DNA of 46,112 nt from Hyphomicrobium sp. GTDB taxonomy: Bacteria; Pseudomonadota; Alphaproteobacteria; Rhizobiales; Hyphomicrobiaceae. Every line of letters starts with the position of its first letter. Positions within the stretch are counted from its first letter, which is position 1. Of the stretch, positions 28,983 through 37,197 are shown piece after piece. The notes beneath the pieces are model-generated. The model was not told where the DNA came from. It was given only the letters and a program-made list of their open reading frames with translations, and ran no database searches. The stretch covers positions 1-46,112 of the forward strand of contig JALOTA010000020.1 of the NCBI GenBank assembly GCA_025458125.1, written 5' to 3'. Position numbers and translations under genes: made by a program.

Positions 28983-29996
28983 ATGATGACCAAGACAAAG
29001 GCTTCGGCCCAAATCCTCAAGAGCGTTGCGGCAGCCGGCGCAGTGCTTGTCTCTGTCACGCTTGTGCAACCCGTCCAGGCCGCGAGCGCACCGGAGATCC
29101 CGCGCATCGACTGGTCGTTTGATGGTCCAACCGGCCAGTTCGACCGGGCGCAATTGCAGCGCGGGTTCCAGATCTACCAGAACGTGTGTTCTGGCTGCCA
29201 TGGACTTTCGCGGCTGTCCTGGCGCAATCTGGTGCAGCCGGGCGGACCGGAGTTCCCGGAAGAAGCGGTGAAGGAACTCGCCAAGGGCTGGCCGAACAAG
29301 ATCATCGACGGCCCGAACGATGCCGGCGAAATGTTCGAGCGTGAAGCTCTGCTGTCTGATCCGATTCTTGGACCCTACCGCAACGAGAAGGCGGCGCGCG
29401 CCGCCCAGAACGGTGCCTATCCGCCGGATCTTTCGTTGATCGCTCGGGCGCGCAACCCGGAATTTCATGGCTCGGTGTTCGCGCACGGCCCGCACATGCT
29501 TCGGGACATTCTCACGGGCTATCAGGCAGGCGGTCCCAACTATCTGCATGCGTTGCTCACCGGATATACCGACGTGCCGTCGTACATCCGCGAAGAGAAC
29601 GGACATTTGAAGCCGGTTGGGCCGGAGGGCGCGGAGGGCAAGACCGTCGAGCAGTGCGCGTCTGTCACGCACGGAGAGAACGGGAAGCCGGATGTCTGCA
29701 ATCCTCTCGCGGATGGCATGAACTACAATGCGGCCTTCCCCGGTCATCAGATCGCGATGCCGGCGATCCTGGCCGATGGTTCGGTTGATTATCCCAAGGA
29801 CGCCAATGGCGTGGCCCTGGTCCCCACCACGGTCGACCAATATGCGCGCGACGTATCGGCCTTCCTTGCTTGGGCGGCCGATCCGCACCTCAACCAGCGC
29901 AAGGCGACCGGCTGGCAGGCGCTCCTGTTCCTGCTGGTGACCACGGTTCTGCTGTATCTTGGCAAGAAGCGGATCTGGTCGCGCATCGATCACTGA
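28983..29996 (+). CDS. petC: Cytochrome c1 of the bc1 complex
   Basis: Periplasmic haem c subunit that passes electrons to soluble cytochrome c. ATG 28983 with gggacgagcc ahead, about 337 residues. Signal peptide (SVAAAGAVLVSVTLVQPVQAAS), then haem motif CSGCH in QIYQNVCSGCHGLSRLSWRNLV, and a distal region HQIAMPAILADGSVDYP that supplies the axial Met. An insertion with two Cys (TVEQCASVTHGENGKPDVCNP) is typical of alphaproteobacterial c1 and may form a disulfide. A C-terminal helix (WQALLFLLVTTVLLYLGKKRIWSRI) anchors it. Last gene of the operon, followed by a clear terminator. Confidence 0.96.
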   Translation: MMTKTKASAQILKSVAAAGAVLVSVTLVQPVQAASAPEIPRIDWSFDGPTGQFDRAQLQRGFQIYQNVCSGCHGLSRLSWRNLVQPGGPEFPEEAVKELAKGWPNKIIDGPNDAGEMFEREALLSDPILGPYRNEKAARAAQNGAYPPDLSLIARARNPEFHGSVFAHGPHMLRDILTGYQAGGPNYLHALLTGYTDVPSYIREENGHLKPVGPEGAEGKTVEQCASVTHGENGKPDVCNPLADGMNYNAAFPGHQIAMPAILADGSVDYPKDANGVALVPTTVDQYARDVSAFLAWAADPHLNQRKATGWQALLFLLVTTVLLYLGKKRIWSRIDH

Positions 29997-30019
29997 TGCT
30001 ATAGCCACAAGCTGAAGGT

Positions 30020-30057
30020 AGCGGGCGCGAGGCTTGTCCTTGCGCCCGCTTTCGTTT
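30020..30057 (+). terminator. Terminator of the petABC operon
   Basis: agcgggcgcgag (30020-30031) pairs with cttgcgcccgct (30039-30050), with one G-T pair and a 7-base loop, followed by TTCGTTT. Twenty-three bases past the petC stop. Confidence 0.82.
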
Positions 30058-30084
30058 GCAGGAACGCAGCGCGGAGGGCGGGAC

Positions 30085-30960
30085 GTGGCGGCATCTGTTC
30101 TGGGCATCGTCGGTGGCAGCGGGTTCTACAGCTTGCCGGGGCTGCAAAATGCCAACTGGCGGCATGTCGAAAGTCCGTTCGGAAAACCCTCCGACGATAT
30201 TCTGTTCGCCGACATCGACGGCCTGCCAGTGCGGTTTTTGCCGCGGCATGGACGGGGCCACAAGGTGCCGCCGTCGGCCATCAACTATCGTGCCAATATC
30301 GATGCCCTGAAAAGAACGGGTGTCACGGACCTGGTCTCGGTCTCGGCTTGCGGCTCGCTACGCGAAGAGTTCGCGCCCGGCCATTTTGTTCTCGTCGACC
30401 AGTTCATCGACCGCACGTTTGCGAGGGAAAAATCGTTCTTCGGACCGGGGCTCGTCGCCCACGTCTCGGTTGCCGATCCGGTCAGCCCGCTGCTCGTCGA
30501 CGCTGTTGAGGCGGCGGCGAAGATGGAGGGACTGCCGTACACGCGTGGTGGAACGTACCTCGTCATGGAGGGGCCGCAGTTCTCGACGCGTGCGGAATCC
30601 AACCTCTATCGAAGCTGGGGCTGCGACGTGATCGGCATGACAAACATGCCCGAAGCCAAACTCGCGCGCGAGGCAGAAATCTGTTACGCGACCGTCGCGA
30701 TGGTCACCGATTTCGACTGCTGGCATGAGGAGCACGCCGACGTGGACGTCGCTGGAATCGTGGCGGTCATGAAGGCGAACACCGAGAAGGCGCAGCGGCT
30801 CGTCGCCCGGCTTGCCCGCGAGTTTCCCAGGCAGCATCCACCCTGTCCGATCGGATCGGACCGGGCTCTCGACGTGGCGCTGATCACCGCGCCCGAGGCC
30901 CGCGATGCCGCGCTGCTCGCGCGGCTCGATGCGGTCGCGGGGCGTGTTCTTAAAGGTTGA
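30085..30960 (+). CDS. mtnP: S-methyl-5'-thioadenosine phosphorylase
   Basis: Splits methylthioadenosine (MTA), the by-product of polyamine and related synthesis, into adenine and methylthioribose-1-phosphate. Start GTG 30085 with ggagg upstream gives 291 residues, the family length; the TTG at 30034 falls inside the preceding terminator and is rejected. Motifs: VLGIVGGSGFYSLPG at the phosphate site, RHGRGHKVPPSAINYRANIDALK, SACGSLREE, and the MTAP-specific VMEGPQFSTRAESNLYRSWGCDVIGMTNMPEAKLAREAEI with VTDFDCWHEEH. Works with mtnA and the class II aldolase located 2-4 kb downstream, although a minus-strand pair of genes now lies between. Convergent with the beta-lactamase gene. Confidence 0.95.
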   Translation: MAASVLGIVGGSGFYSLPGLQNANWRHVESPFGKPSDDILFADIDGLPVRFLPRHGRGHKVPPSAINYRANIDALKRTGVTDLVSVSACGSLREEFAPGHFVLVDQFIDRTFAREKSFFGPGLVAHVSVADPVSPLLVDAVEAAAKMEGLPYTRGGTYLVMEGPQFSTRAESNLYRSWGCDVIGMTNMPEAKLAREAEICYATVAMVTDFDCWHEEHADVDVAGIVAVMKANTEKAQRLVARLAREFPRQHPPCPIGSDRALDVALITAPEARDAALLARLDAVAGRVLKG

Positions 30961-30962
30961 CG

Positions 30963-31787
30963 TCAGCCTGCAAACAGTCCCAGGCGGCCTAGAATAGCCC
31001 TGCCGATTTCCTGACGTTTTCCCAGTTCGCTTTCCGAGGCCAGATCGACGTTGAGAGCGAACGTGTCGATCCTGTCGTTGCCCTCCACCCAACCGACCCA
31101 CCAGCCGATTTGCGGGCTCGCCGATCTTTGCCAACCGGTTTTGGCATAGAGGCGGCGGCCATGGCGCTCCTCTTGGAGAAGCATGCCCTTTACGGCCGCC
31201 TGAGTGGGTTTGGACATCGGCAATTCTTCCAAAGCCAGTGCCGCTAGAAAACTGGTTTGCTCGATCGCACTGATGGTCAAGGTTCCATCAAGCCAGAACC
31301 GATCGACGATCCTGCCAGGATTGGCGTTGCCGTATCCAAGGCGTTCGAGCCAGTCTTCGTAGGCCTTGAGCCCAATGCGGCGGGCGATTGCCTGATAGGC
31401 GGGAACATTGGAAACGCGGATAGCGTCCGCCAATGTCATATCGCGTTCCCACTCCTTCATGAGGGCAGGCTTTCCATCCCACGGGATGATCTCGCCGGGC
31501 CCTTCAACGGTGCCGGTTTCAATCGCGATGAGACTGTTGGCGATCTTGAAGGTTGACGCGGGGCTGTAGCGCTTCTGGGCGCGCGGCGGGTTAACGAGCG
31601 TCAAGCGGTCGGTCGTCAGGTCCAGCCGGACGAACGTGCCTACAGAGCTCCGCTGCAGGAACTCCGCTTCCAAGCTTGCTTTCTCCGTGGCATCCGCAGC
31701 GGCGCCATAAGGTAACGAGCAACTGATTGTAAAGGCGGTGGAAGACTTCAGAAATGACCGGCGATCGACAGCGAATTGCATCGGCAT
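30963..31787 (-). CDS. Class D (OXA-type) beta-lactamase
   Basis: Serine beta-lactamase of about 274 residues. All class D motifs are present: S-T-F-K (SPASTFKIAN, nucleophile Ser about 78 with Lys81, the residue usually carboxylated), S-N-V near 126-128, Y-G-N at 152-154, W-L-D-G with the conserved Trp near 165 (DRFWLDGTLTISAIEQ), and K-T-G near 216-218. The N-terminus has DRRSFLKSSTAFTISCSLPYGAAA, a signal peptide with a Tat-like pair of arginines. Periplasmic. It may hydrolyse penicillins or oxacillin, but the range cannot be read from sequence. It starts 3 bases after the stop of the small membrane gene, so the two are co-transcribed. No mobile element lies beside it, which suggests a resident chromosomal gene. 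Confidence 0.93.
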   Translation of the reverse strand: MPMQFAVDRRSFLKSSTAFTISCSLPYGAAADATEKASLEAEFLQRSSVGTFVRLDLTTDRLTLVNPPRAQKRYSPASTFKIANSLIAIETGTVEGPGEIIPWDGKPALMKEWERDMTLADAIRVSNVPAYQAIARRIGLKAYEDWLERLGYGNANPGRIVDRFWLDGTLTISAIEQTSFLAALALEELPMSKPTQAAVKGMLLQEERHGRRLYAKTGWQRSASPQIGWWVGWVEGNDRIDTFALNVDLASESELGKRQEIGRAILGRLGLFAG

Positions 31788-31790
31788 CGG

Positions 31791-32183
31791 TCAACTGTTC
31801 GGGAACGTAATAAGGATCTTCGCCTTTAGAAGTTCCGGGAAGGCCGCTTCCAGCGCCTGACCGCCGAGCCAAAGCAGGACCGCCAGAATGATCAATGCGG
31901 GGATGGCGGCGAACACAGCCTTGATAAAGAAAAGAACCAGCTTGAAGAACGGAACGTCGATGGCGCGAACTACCGCCGGATATGTCTCGGCGGAAGGGTA
32001 GGCGTAGGCGTCCGTGGCCGCATAGGGTACCGGTTCGGGTTCCGGGGCTGAAAGGCCCGATGGCTGGGCTTCGCGCTCACGGGCCTCCCGCTCCCGTGCC
32101 TCGCGGGCCCGGGCCTCCTTTTCGCGCCTCACCGTGAGCGGCAGATCTTCCATATCGCCGTCGGCGGTCAGCGGAATGGACAT
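31791..32183 (-). CDS. Membrane protein with Arg/Glu-rich head
   Basis: 130 residues. About residues 17-40 are an almost pure Arg/Glu/Ala run (REKEARAREAREREAR) that should form a charged helix or coiled coil in the cytoplasm. A Pro/Tyr-rich linker follows. The C-terminal part is hydrophobic (FFKLVLFFIKAVFAAIPALIILAVLLWLGGQALEAAFP), long enough for one or two passes. It lies directly upstream of the beta-lactamase gene, 3 bases apart. No known family recognised; a link to envelope stress or the beta-lactamase is only suggested by position. An in-frame internal ATG at residue 11 is an alternative start. Confidence 0.6.
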   Translation of the reverse strand: MSIPLTADGDMEDLPLTVRREKEARAREAREREAREREAQPSGLSAPEPEPVPYAATDAYAYPSAETYPAVVRAIDVPFFKLVLFFIKAVFAAIPALIILAVLLWLGGQALEAAFPELLKAKILITFPNS

Positions 32184-32311
32184 CGCGATAAATCCCCTCG
32201 GGCCGGCTCAGCCGGCGAATCACAATCCACGGTCAGCATACCCTTCGTCAGGCTATCGATCAGCGCTGGATATTGATAGTTTGCGCCGTCAATTTGACGG
32301 GGAGGTGTCTG

Positions 32312-32842
32312 TTGAGCGACCTGAAAAGCCTGATCCGCAGTATCCCGGATTATCCGAAGGCCGGGATCATGTTTCGCGATGTCACCACGCTGCTCGGCGA
32401 CGCGCAGGGTTTCAAGGCGGCCATCGCCCAGCTTGCCGAACCGTTCCGGACGGTGCCCATCGATGCGGTCGCCGGCATAGAAGCCCGTGGGTTCATTCTT
32501 GGTGGGGCGGTAGCCGACCGGCTGGGATGCGGGTTCGTTCCGATCCGCAAGAAGGGCAAGTTGCCCTGGAAGACGATCGGTCAGGAGTATGCGCTGGAAT
32601 ATGGGACCGACCGTATCGAAATGCACGAGGACGCCATCAAGGACGGAGAGCGGGTCTTGATCGTCGACGACCTGATCGCGACGGGCGGCACGGCGATCGC
32701 CGCGGCCAAGTTGATCCGTCATGTGAAGGGAACGATCGTGGGTGCAGCATTCGTCATAGACCTGCCGGATCTCGGCGGCGTGAAGGCCCTGCAGAACGCG
32801 GGCGTCGACAGTCATTGTCTCATGGCTTTCGAGGGACACTGA
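32312..32842 (+). CDS. apt: Adenine phosphoribosyltransferase
   Basis: Makes AMP from adenine and PRPP, recovering the adenine freed by MtnP. The start is TTG 32312 ([28 protein letters not shown]), because ggggagg lies shortly before it and the resulting 176 residues fit the family; the TTG at 32273 would add a non-homologous leader. The PRPP motif is [14 protein letters not shown], with the preceding [33 protein letters not shown] stretch typical of Apt. It is followed 2 bases later by the zinc-ribbon gene and belongs to an apt-ZnR-mtnA-aldolase run. Cytoplasmic. Very secure. Confidence 0.95.
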   Translation: MSDLKSLIRSIPDYPKAGIMFRDVTTLLGDAQGFKAAIAQLAEPFRTVPIDAVAGIEARGFILGGAVADRLGCGFVPIRKKGKLPWKTIGQEYALEYGTDRIEMHEDAIKDGERVLIVDDLIATGGTAIAAAKLIRHVKGTIVGAAFVIDLPDLGGVKALQNAGVDSHCLMAFEGH

Positions 32843-32844
32843 AC

Positions 32845-33084
32845 ATGGCTGGGCCTCAGATCACTCCGGCGACGATGGACGCGGCACTGGCCGCGATCAT
32901 GGAATGGCGCGCGGCGCCCGAGGTGGCGCCGGTGTGTCCGCTGTGCGGCGCGGGGGAACTGGGGGTCAGCGACCACTCGGCGCGTCCACATTCGGAATGG
33001 TACCGGCTGGTCTGCCGTTCGTGCGGGCTCGATCAGATGCTTCACGTCCCGCTCGGCGCCGTCGTTCCGGGCGGAGAAGGGTGA
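32845..33084 (+). CDS. Small zinc-ribbon protein in the MTA salvage operon
   Basis: 79 residues. Two Cys pairs are spaced as in a zinc ribbon: VCPLCGAGE and [10 protein letters not shown], about 30 residues apart, with [12 protein letters not shown] between. The N-terminal 25 residues are helical ([20 protein letters not shown]). Starts 2 bases after the apt stop and ends 4 bases before mtnA, so it is translated with them. It is too small for an enzyme; a regulator or adaptor is possible but unproven. No family name recognised. Confidence 0.75.
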   Translation: MAGPQITPATMDAALAAIMEWRAAPEVAPVCPLCGAGELGVSDHSARPHSEWYRLVCRSCGLDQMLHVPLGAVVPGGEG

Positions 33085-33088
33085 GATA

Positions 33089-34189
33089 ATGCGCATTGGC
33101 GGCAAATCCTACCGTACGATCTGGGTCGATGAGGGTGGGCCGCATGTGTCCATCATCGATCAGACCAAGCTGCCGCACCGCTTCGAAATCGTAAGATTGA
33201 CGACGGCAGGCGAGGTGGCCCACGCCATTCGGACGATGCAGGTGCGAGGTGCGCCGCTCATCGGAATCACGGCCGCTTACGGCGTTGCGTTGGCCATGAT
33301 CGCCGATCCATCGGATGCGGGGCTGGAAACGGCGGTGGCACTGCTTGCCCGGCAAAGGCCGACGGCGGTGAACCTGCGCTGGGCGCTTGACGAGATGCGG
33401 CGCAACCTTGCGAGCGTTGCCCAGCCCTACCGCGCGAAGGCCGCATTTGCGCTGGCTGGCCGGCTCGCCGACGATGACGTCGTCACGTGCAAGAAAATCG
33501 GCGAGCATGGCATCCAGATCATCCGCGCCATTGCCGCCCGCAAGCAACCGGGGCAGCGGGTGAATGTCCTGACCCATTGTAATGCCGGTTGGCTTGCGTG
33601 CGTCGACTGGGGCACGGCGACGTCGCCCATCTATCACGCGCACGATGCGGGGATCCCGGTTCACGTGTGGGTCGACGAAACGCGGCCTCGTAACCAGGGT
33701 GCGGCGCTGACGGCCTTCGAACTGGGCTCACACGGCGTGCCGCATACATTGATTGCCGATAATGCGGGCGGTCACCTGATGCAACATGGCGAAGTCGATC
33801 TCGTCATCGTGGGAACGGACCGTGTGACGGCCACCGGCGATGTCGCCAACAAGATCGGCACCTACCTTAAGGCCCTTGCGGCGAAGGATACGGGCGTTCC
33901 GTTCTACGTCGCCCTGCCGCACTCCACCATCGACTGGTCGCTGAGCGACGGCATGGAAATCCCGATCGAAGAGCGGTCGGGCGACGAGGTTCTGAGGTTG
34001 TCCGGCCGGACGGCGGCCGGCGACGTGCAACTCTTCGATATCGCGCCGGAGGGCTGCCGCGCCGCCAATCCAGCCTTCGATGTGACACCGGCACGGCTCG
34101 TCACGGGCCTCATTACCGAGAGGGGAATTTGTCCGGCGTCGCGTGATGGCCTTGTGGGGCTCTACCCCGAACGGGAAGCCGCGGCATGA
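33089..34189 (+). CDS. mtnA: S-methyl-5-thioribose-1-phosphate isomerase
   Basis: Isomerises methylthioribose-1-phosphate to methylthioribulose-1-phosphate. 366 residues, eIF2B-like fold. Key segments: [21 protein letters not shown] near the N-terminus, [19 protein letters not shown] with the catalytic Cys, [35 protein letters not shown], and [24 protein letters not shown] with the catalytic Asp. [17 protein letters not shown] and [20 protein letters not shown] complete the family pattern. Its stop overlaps the aldolase start by 4 bases, so the two are coupled. Assignment is secure. Confidence 0.96.
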   Translation: MRIGGKSYRTIWVDEGGPHVSIIDQTKLPHRFEIVRLTTAGEVAHAIRTMQVRGAPLIGITAAYGVALAMIADPSDAGLETAVALLARQRPTAVNLRWALDEMRRNLASVAQPYRAKAAFALAGRLADDDVVTCKKIGEHGIQIIRAIAARKQPGQRVNVLTHCNAGWLACVDWGTATSPIYHAHDAGIPVHVWVDETRPRNQGAALTAFELGSHGVPHTLIADNAGGHLMQHGEVDLVIVGTDRVTATGDVANKIGTYLKALAAKDTGVPFYVALPHSTIDWSLSDGMEIPIEERSGDEVLRLSGRTAAGDVQLFDIAPEGCRAANPAFDVTPARLVTGLITERGICPASRDGLVGLYPEREAAA

Positions 34190-34854
34190 CAGAGTCGGCA
34201 TTGCGCCAGGCGATCGTCGACACCGCGCGGGCGATGAATTCCTCGGGACTTTCGCCGGGTCGGTCGGGAAACGTCTCGGCGAGGTCGCGGGACGGCATGC
34301 TGATCACGCCGTCGGGACTGGCCTATGCGGAAATGGGACCGGACGACGTTGTGCATGTGGGACCAGACGGCCGGGTGGCAAAGGGGCAACGGGCCCCTTC
34401 GTCAGAGTGGCATTTCCATCTGGCTGCATATGGCGCGCGCCCCGACATGAACGCCGTCGTCCATACGCATTCCCTGCATGCAACGGTTCTGGCCTGTGCC
34501 GGTCATTCCATTCCTGCATTCCATTACATGGTCGCCGTTGCGGGCGGCGACGACATTCCTATGGTGCCCTACGCCACGTTTGGCACGCCTGAGCTTGCCC
34601 GGCATGTCGCCGGCGGACTGAGAAGCCGAAAGGCCTGCCTGCTCGCCCATCACGGGCAGGTGGCGATGGGCCCGTCACTTGAGGCGGCACTCGAGCTTGC
34701 CCACGAGGTCGAGATCCTGGCCGAGCAGTACTGGAAGGTGCGGCTGCTGGGGGGTGTCAAACTCCTCCCCAAGGCTGAAATGGCAAGAGTGCTCGAGAAG
34801 TTCAAAAGTTATGGTCGGGCGGCTCAGCCCGGCCTGGCCAAACGCGGCAAGTAG
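34186..34854 (+). CDS. Class II aldolase, likely methylthioribulose-1-phosphate aldolase
   Basis: Zinc aldolase of the fuculose-1-phosphate aldolase/AraD family, 222 residues. Metal ligands: [16 protein letters not shown] (two His) and [11 protein letters not shown] (third); [11 protein letters not shown] holds the acid residue; GNVSAR near the N-terminus binds phosphate. Coupled by ATGA overlap to mtnA. In Rhodospirillum and relatives an aldolase of this kind (Ald2) cleaves methylthioribulose-1-phosphate to dihydroxyacetone phosphate and methylthioacetaldehyde (the DHAP shunt). The alternative is MtnB dehydratase, a member of the same superfamily. The [26 protein letters not shown] region looks more like the aldolase branch, and no mtnC/D/K genes are present, so I favour the aldolase. 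Confidence 0.8.
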   Translation: MTESALRQAIVDTARAMNSSGLSPGRSGNVSARSRDGMLITPSGLAYAEMGPDDVVHVGPDGRVAKGQRAPSSEWHFHLAAYGARPDMNAVVHTHSLHATVLACAGHSIPAFHYMVAVAGGDDIPMVPYATFGTPELARHVAGGLRSRKACLLAHHGQVAMGPSLEAALELAHEVEILAEQYWKVRLLGGVKLLPKAEMARVLEKFKSYGRAAQPGLAKRGK

Positions 34855-35002
34855 CCGCTCCGCAAGCTCGTTTGTCCCGGAATGTAACGAAGATGCCGGA
34901 TTTTATTCGCCATTTCGGCGCGCGTGTTTAAATCGATTTTAGCCATTTCCGGTCAATATTCACGGAATGTGGAATGCGTTCTCTCAACCCGGGATTCCCG
35001 CC

Positions 35003-35335
35003 ATGCGTAAGATGACGTTGGTCGCGCTATTCGCCGTTCTGACCGCATTCAGCGGGCTGATGGCCGGCACCGCCGAAGCCGGTGATCATTGCCGCAGGCA
35101 CTATCGCGTGCATGAGGGTTGTGCCGATCCCTACGCCTACCGCTACGAACCCCGCGGCTATTATCCCTATTACAATTCCGGTTATTGGAAGCCGGCGTCC
35201 GTGATGCGCAAGCGCAAGCGGCCCTATTATGAGCATCCCGCCTATTACCCCGCGTGGGGCTACCCGTCGCCTTCCTATCGCCACCGGGCCTGGCATGCGT
35301 ACCATCACGGGTACATTCGCCACAGTCACTGGTAA
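35003..35335 (+). CDS. Secreted Tyr/Pro/His-rich small protein
   Basis: 110 residues from ATG 35003 (MRKMTLVALFAVLTAFSGLMAGTAEAG). A clear signal peptide is followed by a mature part with two Cys (DHCRRHYRVHEGCADP), then dense Tyr, Pro and His (YAYRYEPRGYYPYYNSGYW, HAYHHGYIRHSHW). Such low-complexity exported proteins are common in Hyphomicrobiales and not functionally defined. A surface or metal-associated role is a guess. The longer frame from 34967 lacks a signal at its N-terminus. Confidence 0.65.
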   Translation: MRKMTLVALFAVLTAFSGLMAGTAEAGDHCRRHYRVHEGCADPYAYRYEPRGYYPYYNSGYWKPASVMRKRKRPYYEHPAYYPAWGYPSPSYRHRAWHAYHHGYIRHSHW

Positions 35336-35361
35336 TCGCCAGACCACAATGGAATATCGCC

Positions 35362-35384
35362 ATGGCCGGACTCGTTCCGGCCAT
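35362..35384. repeat. MAG-x-x-PAM type intergenic palindrome
   Basis: atggccgga / tccggccat with a 5-base loop. Translated it reads AMAGLVPAM on the plus strand and MAGTSPAM on the minus strand, the signature of the highly repeated intergenic palindromes of Bradyrhizobium-like and other Hyphomicrobiales genomes. It lies 27 bases after the Tyr/Pro/His-rich gene and could also act as its terminator (gttgcgtttt follows). Confidence 0.75.
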
Positions 35385-35568
35385 GTTGCGTTTTGCGGCC
35401 TTGTTCCGGGTTCGCAGAATTCTCAGCCGCCATGACGGCGCGGAGCGGACGGCGTGTTCATGCCGTATTCATGTGGCGTTTGATTTATTCAGATGCATCA
35501 ACGGCTCACGCCGTCGTTCACTTCACCGCGAGTGCTCAGTTGTTCGGGTGATTGCAAGGGATCTGCAC

Positions 35569-35886
35569 ATGCTCAAGAAACTCATGGCTTCGGCTCTGGC
35601 TGTCATGCTGGCCTTCGGCGCTGTGACGGCTACAGGCACGTCACCGGCGGAAGCCGGGCGCGGCGGACGCATCGCTGCCGGCGTGGCGGCGGGCATCATC
35701 GGTCTTGGCGTCCTTGGCGCCATGGCTCACGCGCGGGACCGTCATTATCGCGACTACGACGAGGTCTGCTACAGGGGCCCGCGCGAGTGCGGATGGGTCG
35801 GCCGGCGCTGCTTCATCAACCGGTATGGCGAAGAAGTCTGCCGCGGCGGCCGCTGGAACTGCTGGCGCGATACGGTCTGCGAATAA
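35569..35886 (+). CDS. Secreted Cys-rich small protein
   Basis: 105 residues from ATG 35569 (MLKKLMASALAVMLAFGAVTATGTSPAEAG), a clear signal peptide. The mature part has a hydrophobic stretch IAAGVAAGIIGLGVLGAMA that may insert in a membrane, then a Cys-rich end with six Cys: EVCYRGPRECGWVGRRCF, EVCRGGRWNCWRDTVC. Three disulfides are likely. This C-terminal pattern (YRGPRxCGWxGRRC...CRGGxWxCWR) is common in Hyphomicrobiales, without known function. The upstream part of the long frame (35254-35568) contains the palindromic repeat and is not coding. Confidence 0.75.
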   Translation: MLKKLMASALAVMLAFGAVTATGTSPAEAGRGGRIAAGVAAGIIGLGVLGAMAHARDRHYRDYDEVCYRGPRECGWVGRRCFINRYGEEVCRGGRWNCWRDTVCE

Positions 35887-35914
35887 ATTCGAATAGCGAA
35901 AAGCGACGGCGATC

Positions 35915-35947
35915 CGGATGCGGTGCCCCCCACCGCATCCGTTTTTT
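35915..35947 (+). terminator. Terminator after the Cys-rich gene
   Basis: Stem cggatgcggtg (35915-35925) / caccgcatccg (35931-35941), loop ccccc, then six T. Lies between this gene and the convergent rlmB. Confidence 0.92.
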
Positions 35948-35954
35948 CTTGCGG

Positions 35955-36824
35955 CTAACGCGCGGCGCCACTTTTTTTCATCAAGGCCGTATGTAGCGCC
36001 ACGGCGGCGGCGTTGGAGACGTTAAGGCTGCGCAGATCATCGGCTGTCGTGATCTTGACGAGACGATCGCAACTCTCAGCCGTCAGCTGGCGCAGCCCCT
36101 TGCCTTCGGCGCCCAGAACGATGGCGACCGGGCCGGTGAACGGTTCGTGTTCCAGGGCGGCCGTGGCGGTTCCATCGAGTCCGAGGATTGTCACGCCCGC
36201 GTCGCGCAGTTCCTGCATCGCGCGCGCGAGGTTCTGGACCTGCGCGATCCTGACGAGTTCCAAGGCACCGGAAGCGGATTTCGCGAGCGTCCCGTTCAAC
36301 GGCGGACTATGGCGGCGGGTGGTGACGACGCCGGAGGCGCCGAAGGCGGCGGCCGAGCGCAGGATGGCGCCGGCGTTATGCGGATCGGTGACCTGGTCGA
36401 GCAGGATCAGCGGGCCGCCGTCGGCCGCCGCTTCGGCGAGGTCGGTCAGGTCGGGCTCGGGAAGGGGTTCGGCTTCGAGCAGCAGGCCCTGGTGAACGGT
36501 GTCGGGTCCGAGCAACCTGTCGAGGTCGCGGGGCGTGACGGGCTCGGGCGAAAGTCCGCGCGCGGCGATGGCATCGGCCAGACGGTGCGCGGCATTCTCA
36601 GTCGCCTGGAGCCGCAGAAGAACGCGGGCCGGGTTGCGCAAGGCGGCTTCCACGGGATGAACGCCGAAAAGGCGGACGATGCCGTCGTCCTCGGCGGGCT
36701 CGTGCGGACGCTGCGGACGCCGGTCCTTATGCCAGGGCGTGTCCTTGCGCGGCCCCTTTCCATGACCGCCCTTGAGCCCCTGTTTGGGCCTGAAGCGGGG
36801 TTTTCCTCTCGTGTCGTCCTGCAT
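35955..36824 (-). CDS. rlmB: 23S rRNA (guanosine-2251-2'-O)-methyltransferase family
   Basis: SPOUT methyltransferase of the SpoU/TrmH class. ATG 36824 (MQDDTRGKPRFRPKQGLKGGHGKGPRK) gives about 289 residues. A basic, Gly-rich head of 45 residues precedes the substrate-binding domain (IVRLFGVHPVEAALRNPARVLLRLQATENA). Catalytic domain: ILLDQVTDPHNAGAILRSAAAFGASGVV (the N-x-G-A-I-x-R motif), VAIVLGAEGKGLRQLTAESCDRLVKI and LRSLNVSNAAAVALH. These three motifs define the family. The exact methylated guanosine is inferred from similarity. Monocistronic; the frame upstream of 36824 overlaps no conserved region. Confidence 0.92.
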   Translation of the reverse strand: MQDDTRGKPRFRPKQGLKGGHGKGPRKDTPWHKDRRPQRPHEPAEDDGIVRLFGVHPVEAALRNPARVLLRLQATENAAHRLADAIAARGLSPEPVTPRDLDRLLGPDTVHQGLLLEAEPLPEPDLTDLAEAAADGGPLILLDQVTDPHNAGAILRSAAAFGASGVVTTRRHSPPLNGTLAKSASGALELVRIAQVQNLARAMQELRDAGVTILGLDGTATAALEHEPFTGPVAIVLGAEGKGLRQLTAESCDRLVKITTADDLRSLNVSNAAAVALHTALMKKSGAAR

Positions 36825-37020
36825 GGTGCGTTCCAACCTCCCGGGGCCTGAAACCGGCGTGATCCGGAGGCCGTTCCCTACACGGAAAGGGGTGCTTTTC
36901 CAATTGACATCCGCCGCTTCGGCCGGGATAAGGACGCGCTTGCCCTGTCGCCGGAAGCCGCGCAGGGCGATTTCGTTTGGATGCGGCCGCAACCGTCTGC
37001 GGGCCGGCTCCGGCGAGGTT

Positions 37021-37105
37021 GGAAGGGTGCCCGAGTGGCTAAAGGGGACGGACTGTAAATCCGTTGGCTTCGCCTACGCTGGTTCGAATCCAGCCCCTTC
37101 CACCA
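37021..37105 (+). tRNA. tRNA-Tyr (anticodon GTA)
   Basis: Acceptor ggaaggg (37021-37027) pairs with cccttcc (37095-37101), followed by discriminator A and an encoded CCA (37103-37105). The anticodon loop ctgtaaa within acgga/tccgt places GTA at 37055-37057. A long variable arm (ttggcttcgcctac region) is as expected for class II tRNA-Tyr, and the T-arm is ctggttcgaatccag. Encoded CCA is worth noting next to a genome that also carries cca. Confidence 0.95.
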
Positions 37106-37197
37106 TCCTCTCGATGGCGCTGATTTCACAAATTTGCGGACGGCTTGGTTGATCGCCGCACGACTGGACTGCAGCGGCAGTCGAGGTGAGAGGAGAC

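Noticed and set aside
28893-30107. 404-residue minus-strand ORF
   Set aside because: Antisense to petC.
30963-34189. Genomic island around the beta-lactamase
   Set aside because: No integrase, transposase, direct repeats or obvious composition shift.
35049-35384. Minus-strand ORF beginning MAGTSPAM
   Set aside because: Typical spurious translation of the palindromic repeat and antisense to the secreted protein gene.
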